This document shows, piece after piece, positions 57,330 through 64,000 of a stretch of 64,000 bases of DNA. The notes beneath the pieces were generated by a model. The model saw only the letters and a program-made list of their open reading frames with translations, did no database searches and was not told the origin of the DNA. Location: assembly GCF_900582195.1 (NCBI RefSeq), contig NZ_UTHA01000078.1, forward strand, positions 62,001-126,000, given 5' to 3'. Origin of the DNA: Pseudomonas viridiflava. GTDB lineage: Bacteria; Pseudomonadota; Gammaproteobacteria; Pseudomonadales; Pseudomonadaceae. Both the position numbers and the translations under genes were made by a program. The number at the start of each line of letters is the position of its first letter. The stretch's first letter is position 1.

Positions 57330-60300
57330 ATGGACTCGACCATGCCTGATCAACAAGACCTGAGCATCACCACCCCTTCCATCGCCAAAAGCGCATCGAT
57401 CGCCACCATCGGCAAAAGCTGGGGCGCAGTGGGGCCGACCGGAGCGGCATCGTTTGAACTGCCGATTCCAGCGTCTGCCGGGCGGGGCTGGGATCCGCAG
57501 TTTTCGCTGAGTTACAGCAGTCAGAGTGGCAACGGTCCGTTCGGCCTGTCCTGGCACTTGGGTGGCGTTGGTCAGATCACTCGCAGAACTCACAAAGGCG
57601 TGCCGCGCTACACCGATCACGACGAGATCATCGGCATCGATGGCGAGGTGTGGATGCCGGAGCTGGATGAGCACGGTGAACTCAAATACTGCGAGGAAAG
57701 CGTCTACAACGGCGTCGACATCGGCCCGCACAGAGTCGTGCGCTACTGGCCTCGAGTGGAAAGCGACTTCGCCCTGCGCGAGCGCTGGCAGCGCCAGACC
57801 CGAGAGGCCGACCCACCGGTATTCTGGCTGATACACGGCGCTGACGGCTCGCTGCACCTTTACGGCAAAACCGAAGCCGCACGAATCGCCGATCCCGACG
57901 CTCCTGGACGAATCGCCACATGGCTGCCGTGCGAAAGCATGAACGCGCGAGGCGAACACATCTGCTTTGAATACAAGGCCGATGATCAGGATCCCGACCC
58001 CCTGCGTGACTATCGCGCCCAGCGCTATTTGCGCCGCGTGTGTTACGGCAACCGCACGGCCAGCAGCGATCTGTACAGCTGGACAACGGACAATCCCGCC
58101 GAACTGGACTGGCACTTTCATCTGCTGTTCGATTACGGCGAGCGCAGCACGTCACTGACCGATATCCCTCCGTACGACGGTGACACCCTCAAACCCTGGT
58201 CCGTCCGCCCAGACAGTTTTTCAACCCACGGTCAGGGTTTTGAACTGGGCACTCGTCGACTCTGCCAGCAGGCATTGCTGTTTCATCATTTCCCAGAGCA
58301 ATCGACTGACCAACCGAAACTGGTGCGCCGCCTGCTGCTGGAATATCACCAAACGCAAAATATCGCGCAGTGGGCCTACAGCCAGATCAGCGCGGCGCAC
58401 TATCAGGCATTCGATGCGAGCGGGATTGTCGAAAACACGCCGCCGGTCGAGTTCGACTATGCCCCCTTCGACATCAATAAAACCCCGGCGCGCTTCTTCG
58501 AACCCGATGTACAGCCGGGCATAGAGGACGGTGGTTTTTACCAGTGTGTGGATCTTTATGGCGAAGGCGTGCCGGGTTTCCTCTGCCGTTATGACCAGGC
58601 CTGGTACTACCGCGAACCACGGCGCGCGACCAAGGGCACCGATGAAATCGGCTATGGGCCATGGACCGCACTGGACAGGACTCCGGTGGCCGATCGCAAC
58701 CGTCCGGCACAGCAACTGCTGACCGACCTGACAGGGGACGGCAGGCTCGATTGGGTCACCGCGCAACCGGGTATCAGTGGTTTTCGCACCCTGACAGAGC
58801 AACGCAGGTTTGCTGACTTTGTCCCCTTCGGCCAATTTCCACCGGAGTTTTTCAACACCCTCTCGACACTTGGCGACTTGAGCGGTGACGGCTTGAGTAG
58901 CCTGGCATTGATCGGGCCGAACTCCGTGCGGCTGTATGCCAACGAGCGCGAACATGGCTTTGCCGCGCCTGAAGAGGTCGCTCACCAACCCGACGACGAC
59001 CGCTTGCCACTGTTCAGCAATTCACGCACAGAACTGGTGCTGTTGGGCAACCTGCTGGGCAGCGACATGCCCGATCTGTGCCGTATTCGCCACGACGAAA
59101 TCCGCTGCTGGCCAAACCTGGGCCACGGCCGCTTTGGCAAGGGGCGCAAGATCAGCGAATTGCCCTTCAACTACGAACAGTTCGATTCGTCCCGGGTGCG
59201 CCTTGCCGACCTCGACGGCTCCGGTGCCGCGTCGCTGATTTATCTGCAATCGGAGTCCTTCGAGATCTACCTGAATCGCGGCGGCAACGGCCTGGAGCAG
59301 ATTCCGATTAGCGTGCCGTGGCCCGACGGCGTGCGCTACGACCGTTTCAGCCAGGTAAGTTTCGCCGACCTGCAAGGTCTGGGCTGCGCGAGTCTGATCC
59401 TGACGGTGACGCACATGCAGCCGCAGCATTGGCGCTACGATTTCGTTTCGGCCAAGCCGTATCTGCTGACCGGCAGCAACAACAATATGGGTTGCAGTGC
59501 CTGCGTGGTCTACCGCAGCTCGGCACAGGAATGGCTGGATGAAAAACACCGCTTGCTCACCCTCAAGCGCTTGCCGGTCTGTCATCTGCCGTTCCCGGTG
59601 GCGGTGGTCAAGACGCAGCAGCAACTGGATGAAATTACTGGCAACTGTCTGACGCAGATTTTCACCTGGCGGGAAGGTTACTACGACAGCCGTGAGCGTG
59701 AGTTCCGCGGTTTCGGCCTGTTGCAGCAAACCGACAGCGAGAGCGCCAGCGGGATTGAGGACATCGGCTTCAGCGAGCCGGTGCGTGTCGTTACCTGGTT
59801 TCATACCGGGCAATCGATGGACCGGCCGCGCGATGCCTATTTCAATCAGGACCCACAGGCCGTCGCCCTGGGTAGCACCCTGTTCAGCCGACATCACTTA
59901 CAAGATGACGCAGATGAAATCATTCCTGCGCACGATGAAGACACCCGATACCAAATATCCCGAGCGCTGGCTGGCTCGGTAACGCGCATCGAGACCTATG
60001 CCGATGCAGACGTTGACGCTCCCGGGGTCGCCACGCCGTACGCGGTCCAAGAGCTGCGTTATCTGGTGCGTGAGGTACGCGAGCAAGGGCCTTATGCTGC
60101 AGCCGTGTTGCTGCCACTGGTGGCGGAAAAGCTCAGCTATCAGTACGACGGCTTCGTCGATGATCCACTCTGTCGCAATGAAGTAGTCCTGCGCTGGAAC
60201 AGCCACGGTCAGCCCACACACGCCATCACAGTGAGCTACGCCCGACGGCTTACCGACACGGATACGCCACCGTTCGAGGATCCTGATGAAAAGCAATGGT

Positions 60301-61850
60301 GGTACGACGCCCATGACCCGGCGCAACAATCGTTCTACCTGAATGAAAGCCGTGCAGCGTTCATCGATCTGGACAAGGACCTGCAGCATTGGCGTCTCGG
60401 TTTGCCTTTTCAGCAGCGTGGCAATGCACTGGTCTTGCCCAAAGGCACCCTGCCCTCCGGGCTTGAGGCCGCGCAAGTGTCCTATGAGTGCCTGATGGCA
60501 CATGAGGATTCGGCGCACTGGAATGCCGAGAGGGTACTGACCACGCAGTCCGTGCAGCGTTACGTGAGTACCGACGGCAAACTGCTGGACGACGGCATTG
60601 CCGGCTTCGAAGCCTTGGTCGGTCCACTGGAAGTGGCACAACTGGACAAGACTGCGCTGGACGCTTACAGCGTGCTGCCTGCGCCCTTCAACGTGCGCGA
60701 CGAACTGAAGAAGATCGGCTATCTGCCCATGCCGTTTCTGTTCTGGGTAAACCCCTTGGGCAGCACGGAGCATGACCTGTGGTCGGCGAATTTCGGCTAC
60801 GCCGAATACGCCGGCCTCGACGGGTTCTACAAAGTACTGCGTTATCGCGAAACCCTCAGTTACGGTTACACCCGCGCCGAGTACGACGCTCATGCGCTGG
60901 CCGTGACCCTCGTGGAACTGCCGGATGGCTGTACCACGCGCATCGAGTACGACTACCACGCGCTGCAACCGCTGAGCATCATCGATGCCAACGCCAACAC
61001 TCACGAAGCGATCTATGAACCTTCCGGTCAGCCCTTGACCAGCAGTTTTCACGGCACCGAAAACAACGAGACTGCGGGGTTCAAACCGCTGAGCGAATAT
61101 TTGCCTCCGCAGGATCGGCGCCCGGCTACGGCGATTGCCGCTCCGGGCGCCGCCGTGCAAAAAGCCGCCAGTACCCTGCGCAAGGATCTGTTCAGCTGGA
61201 TGGGGCAGATCGCCAACGGCGCCAGCGCATGGATTGCCCAAGGTTATCTCCTGCCCAGCGGCCACATCAGGGCCAGTGCGCGGCAAAAAATCGCCCGGCG
61301 CAGCGCAGCTTTGACGCCCGATGAACAGGCACTGCACAAGGCCATCGGTGCGGTGCATCGAGAACCGGTTCACAGTGTGATCCTCACTGCCGACCGCTAC
61401 CCCGATGATCCGTTGAAGCAGATCCAGATCGTCAAAGCCTGTGTCGATGGCTTTGGCCGCCCCCTGCAAACCCAGCAACTGGTCGACCCGGGCAAGGCCT
61501 ATGCGGTGGACGCCGACGGCTCGCTGATCGTCGAGAATGGCCAGATCAAAGAGGTCGATGCCGACCCGCGCTGGCGCATCAGCGAGCGGGTCGAATACAA
61601 CAACAAGGGTTTGCCGGTCCGTCAGTTCCGGCCGTTTTTCGCCGATACCCACGGCTACGTCAACGATCAGTCCCTGCGCGAAATGGGCTTCTTCGATCAG
61701 GTGTTTTATGACGCCCTTGGCCGACAGATCAAAGTGGTCAACGCCAAGGGCGACTTCTCTCGAGAAACCTACCATCCCTGGTATCACACCAGCGAAGACT
61801 TCAATGACACCGCCGAGCCATCTTCGCCAACGCAGGCGCCACGGTCGTGA
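57330..61850 (+). CDS. tcaC: TcB subunit of a Tc toxin (SpvB/TcaC type)
   Basis: 1506 residues, the normal TcB length. An SpvB domain at the N terminus (KSWGAVGPTGAASFELPIP; GRGWDPQFSLSYSSQSGNGP), FG-GAP-like blades of the beta-propeller that binds TcA (DLTGDGRLDWV ~465, LGDLSGDGLSSLALIG ~513, LADLDGSGAASLIYL ~626), then the TcdB middle domains and Rhs-type shell strands. With TcC it forms the hollow cocoon that holds the toxic peptide. Start uncertain: ATG at 57330 or 57342, neither with a clear ribosome site. The stop overlaps the TcC start by 4 bases (GTGA). Confidence 0.93.
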   Translation: MDSTMPDQQDLSITTPSIAKSASIATIGKSWGAVGPTGAASFELPIPASAGRGWDPQFSLSYSSQSGNGPFGLSWHLGGVGQITRRTHKGVPRYTDHDEIIGIDGEVWMPELDEHGELKYCEESVYNGVDIGPHRVVRYWPRVESDFALRERWQRQTREADPPVFWLIHGADGSLHLYGKTEAARIADPDAPGRIATWLPCESMNARGEHICFEYKADDQDPDPLRDYRAQRYLRRVCYGNRTASSDLYSWTTDNPAELDWHFHLLFDYGERSTSLTDIPPYDGDTLKPWSVRPDSFSTHGQGFELGTRRLCQQALLFHHFPEQSTDQPKLVRRLLLEYHQTQNIAQWAYSQISAAHYQAFDASGIVENTPPVEFDYAPFDINKTPARFFEPDVQPGIEDGGFYQCVDLYGEGVPGFLCRYDQAWYYREPRRATKGTDEIGYGPWTALDRTPVADRNRPAQQLLTDLTGDGRLDWVTAQPGISGFRTLTEQRRFADFVPFGQFPPEFFNTLSTLGDLSGDGLSSLALIGPNSVRLYANEREHGFAAPEEVAHQPDDDRLPLFSNSRTELVLLGNLLGSDMPDLCRIRHDEIRCWPNLGHGRFGKGRKISELPFNYEQFDSSRVRLADLDGSGAASLIYLQSESFEIYLNRGGNGLEQIPISVPWPDGVRYDRFSQVSFADLQGLGCASLILTVTHMQPQHWRYDFVSAKPYLLTGSNNNMGCSACVVYRSSAQEWLDEKHRLLTLKRLPVCHLPFPVAVVKTQQQLDEITGNCLTQIFTWREGYYDSREREFRGFGLLQQTDSESASGIEDIGFSEPVRVVTWFHTGQSMDRPRDAYFNQDPQAVALGSTLFSRHHLQDDADEIIPAHDEDTRYQISRALAGSVTRIETYADADVDAPGVATPYAVQELRYLVREVREQGPYAAAVLLPLVAEKLSYQYDGFVDDPLCRNEVVLRWNSHGQPTHAITVSYARRLTDTDTPPFEDPDEKQWWYDAHDPAQQSFYLNESRAAFIDLDKDLQHWRLGLPFQQRGNALVLPKGTLPSGLEAAQVSYECLMAHEDSAHWNAERVLTTQSVQRYVSTDGKLLDDGIAGFEALVGPLEVAQLDKTALDAYSVLPAPFNVRDELKKIGYLPMPFLFWVNPLGSTEHDLWSANFGYAEYAGLDGFYKVLRYRETLSYGYTRAEYDAHALAVTLVELPDGCTTRIEYDYHALQPLSIIDANANTHEAIYEPSGQPLTSSFHGTENNETAGFKPLSEYLPPQDRRPATAIAAPGAAVQKAASTLRKDLFSWMGQIANGASAWIAQGYLLPSGHIRASARQKIARRSAALTPDEQALHKAIGAVHREPVHSVILTADRYPDDPLKQIQIVKACVDGFGRPLQTQQLVDPGKAYAVDADGSLIVENGQIKEVDADPRWRISERVEYNNKGLPVRQFRPFFADTHGYVNDQSLREMGFFDQVFYDALGRQIKVVNAKGDFSRETYHPWYHTSEDFNDTAEPSSPTQAPRS

Positions 61851-64000
61851 GCGCCAACTTACATCGCCGTACGCCAGCGCTGGCCGTGAGCGATGCGCGA
61901 GGCTTGCCGGTGCGGCAGATCGGGTACTTGCGCAGTGTGACGGCCGACAGCCTCGTAGCGCTGGTAACCCGTCAGCAACATGACTACGCCGGGCGTCTGG
62001 TCGAGCAATGGGATTCGCGCCTGCCGGCACCCAGCCTGACCACGGTTTACAGCCTGGACGGCTCAGTATTGAAGTCCGACAGCGTCGACGCCGGCTGGCG
62101 CCTGACCCTGTCGGGGTTGGCCGGTGAGCCCTTGCAGCGTTGGGACCAGCGCGAACATCACTGGCGCACGACCTTCGATGAGCAGCTGCGGGTGATCGCG
62201 GTCGAGGAAAATGGCGAACCCGGTGTTGATGTTTTCACCTACGCCGATGCCTCGGCAGAGATAGGGTACAACCAGCGCGGCCAGTTGCTGGAACAGAAAG
62301 ATCGCTCCGGCTCACTGCTCACGGACAGTTTTTCCCTGGCCGGCCAGCCGCTGAGGGAAACCCGCACCTTCCACGACGGTGAGACGTTTACCACTCACCA
62401 TGCGTTCAGCCCGCTCGGCGCGCTATTGGAACAGACTGACGCCGGTGGCCATCGGCGACGCTCGCGCTACGGCCTGGCCGGGCAAATCAAAGAGGCGGAC
62501 CTGCTGATCAATGACACCTCTGAGTGGCTACCGACCCTGCTTGATGCGCAGTACAACGCCAACGACCAGATCATTGAGCAACTGGCCGGCAATCGCGTAC
62601 TCAGCAAGTGGACTTACGACCCGGCGAACGATCGTTTGCACACCCGGTCCAGCCACAAGGACGGCGGCGCTGTCCTGCAAAACCTCGAATACTTTTATGA
62701 CCCCGTCGGCAATATCACCCGCATCGAAGACCACGCTTTTCAGCCACGCTACTTCGCCAACCAATTGATCGACGGCCACCGCAGTTTCACCTACGACTCG
62801 CTTTATCGGCTGACCAGCGCCACCGGCTACGACGACGCCCCGCCACCGGACATTCCCGGTCTGCCGCAACCGGGCGATCCGAACGATCGCCTCAACTACA
62901 CCCAGACTTATAAGTACGACAGCGGCAACAATCTGATCGAGCTTTGCCATGTACGGGACGGTAACAACTCAACCCGGCACATGCGCATCGACCCGAACAG
63001 CAATCGCGGAGTGCGCTGGAGACCGGGCGATCCGGAGCCGGTGTTCGACGAACTGTTCGACCCGCACGGCAATCAACGGTCCGTGCAACCAGGCCAGCCG
63101 CTGCAATGGAACGCTCGCGATGAGCTGGAGAAAGTGACCCTGATTTCGCGCGAAAACGCCCGCAGTGATGCCGAACATTACCGCTACAGCCAGGGCGTGC
63201 GCGTATTCAAACGCCACGAAACCTTCGCGGCCAACGCCGAGCACTTCCACCAGGTGCGCTACCTCCCGGGACTGGAAATCCGCACCCGCGACAACGGCGA
63301 AGAACTGCACGTGATCACGCTCGGCAACGCCCGTTGCCTGCATTGGGTAAAGAACAAACCCGATGGAATCGACGTGGATCAACTGCGCTACAGCCTCGAA
63401 GATCACCTCGGTTCCTGTGTGATGGAACTGGATCAACAGGGCGATCTGACCAGTCAGGAGGGTTATTACCCCTTCGGCGAAACGGCGTGGATGGCCGCAC
63501 GCCACGATGTCGAGGTGCGCTACAGGTTTATTCGTTATTCGGGCAAGGAGATGGATGTCAGCGGGCTGTATCACTACGGAGCACGGTACTACGCGCCGTG
63601 GTTGCAGCGCTGGATCAGTGCGGATGCAGAGCAAGCCGATGGGCTGAATCTTTATGCGTTTGTGGGCAACAACCCGATGCGCTACGTCGATCCTGACGGC
63701 AACAAACGTGCTGAAAGCGTGATTTTGCTGACGTCGGAATTTGTTTCAGTCGTCAACAATTACTCCACGGAGGTGGTGAATCAGCTGCATAACATTCTCC
63801 ATCCGATTGGACTCAACAGAAATATGGTGCTGAGCTTAGTCGTCGAAGGCGGTTATTGGTATGCCGCAACCACCCACGGGGGAAGTATCGGTAACGGATT
63901 TGTCGATAAAATTATCCCCCCTCCCACTGAAAACGCCGCTTATCCGACAGTAGGGAACGTGTTCGGCGGCAACGCCGCTGGCGATGTCGCCACGAAAATT
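61847..64000 (+). CDS. tccC: TcC subunit (TccC/Rhs type), 3' end beyond the window
   Basis: Partial: 718 codons are open to the last base with no stop. The N terminus (SANLHRRTPALAVSDARGLP) is characteristic of TccC. Rhs/YD-type repeats follow (FTYDSLYRLTSATGY; YYPFGETAW; GLYHYGARYYAPWLQRW), ending in the autoprotease core with ISADAEQADGLNLYAFVGNNP and YVDPDG at residues 613-618. From about residue 619 (base 63701) the sequence is the variable effector domain, of which about 100 residues are seen. The core cuts this toxin free inside the TcB/TcC shell. GTG start overlapping the tcB stop. Confidence 0.93.
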   Translation, partial: MSANLHRRTPALAVSDARGLPVRQIGYLRSVTADSLVALVTRQQHDYAGRLVEQWDSRLPAPSLTTVYSLDGSVLKSDSVDAGWRLTLSGLAGEPLQRWDQREHHWRTTFDEQLRVIAVEENGEPGVDVFTYADASAEIGYNQRGQLLEQKDRSGSLLTDSFSLAGQPLRETRTFHDGETFTTHHAFSPLGALLEQTDAGGHRRRSRYGLAGQIKEADLLINDTSEWLPTLLDAQYNANDQIIEQLAGNRVLSKWTYDPANDRLHTRSSHKDGGAVLQNLEYFYDPVGNITRIEDHAFQPRYFANQLIDGHRSFTYDSLYRLTSATGYDDAPPPDIPGLPQPGDPNDRLNYTQTYKYDSGNNLIELCHVRDGNNSTRHMRIDPNSNRGVRWRPGDPEPVFDELFDPHGNQRSVQPGQPLQWNARDELEKVTLISRENARSDAEHYRYSQGVRVFKRHETFAANAEHFHQVRYLPGLEIRTRDNGEELHVITLGNARCLHWVKNKPDGIDVDQLRYSLEDHLGSCVMELDQQGDLTSQEGYYPFGETAWMAARHDVEVRYRFIRYSGKEMDVSGLYHYGARYYAPWLQRWISADAEQADGLNLYAFVGNNPMRYVDPDGNKRAESVILLTSEFVSVVNNYSTEVVNQLHNILHPIGLNRNMVLSLVVEGGYWYAATTHGGSIGNGFVDKIIPPPTENAAYPTVGNVFGGNAAGDVATKI

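Noticed and set aside
34236..64000. Holin, endolysin or spanin genes for toxin release
   Set aside because: Searched for by eye because some Tc loci carry lysis cassettes; no small membrane protein or lysozyme-like gene is present in the window.

Overview
The window reads as chromosome of a fluorescent Pseudomonas (P. fluorescens/P. putida type). The evidence is the high G+C, MvaT, OprD-family porin, SlyX, SadC-type neighbourhood, Pseudomonas-style gene order around argJ-secA and pyk-fumarase, and many copies of the short REP palindrome (GTGGGAGCGAGCTTGCTCGC) that scatters through such genomes. Species cannot be fixed from sequence reading alone.

Layout. Bases 1-17185 are a housekeeping block: RHH regulator, Dps, membrane-linked cold-shock protein, HIT-slyX, OprD-family porin, mscS, yajQ, panE-like reductase, orphan sensor kinase, cobalamin adenosyltransferase, Nudix/ThiE-like fusion, GST, argJ, secA, dciA. 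Bases 17289-34235 are a second core block: HerA-like ATPase, PctA-like amino-acid chemoreceptor, a glycosyltransferase-deacetylase-flippase operon, purU, mvaT, sbcB, and a six-gene RDD-SpoIIM-DUF4129-DUF4350-MoxR-DUF58 operon. A third core block at 49404-57140 holds PilZ protein, TPR lipoprotein, pyk, enoyl-CoA hydratase, ferredoxin-type reductase, diguanylate cyclase and class I fumarase.

The accessory material is an insecticidal-type Tc (toxin complex) locus in two pieces on either side of that third block. Piece one (34236-49014, minus strand) encodes a 916-residue Ig-repeat protein and then an overlapping three-gene operon: a TcaA-like subunit with Ig-like domains fused to its C terminus, a TcaB-like subunit with the pore-forming and TcB-binding regions, and a 1344-residue Big-1/Ig-repeat protein. 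Piece two (57330 to the window end, plus strand) encodes TcB (SpvB/TcaC type) and TcC (Rhs/TccC type). TcC runs off the window about 100 codons into its variable toxin domain.

The most interesting signal is regulatory. Each of the three Tc transcription units has, 65-115 bases upstream of its start, a 20-bp dyad fitting the lux/las-box pattern CT-N12-AG (57255-57274, 46222-46241, 49076-49095). That suggests one LuxR-family regulator, not encoded in the window, ties the split locus together. It also implicates the Ig-repeat proteins as working parts of the Tc machine. Other points of note are five inverted REP pairs (REPIN-like), two oppositely oriented copies of a G-rich inverted-repeat element (one expanded by a 45-46 bp tandem repeat), and an apparent synteny breakpoint at a REP pair near 17.2 kb.
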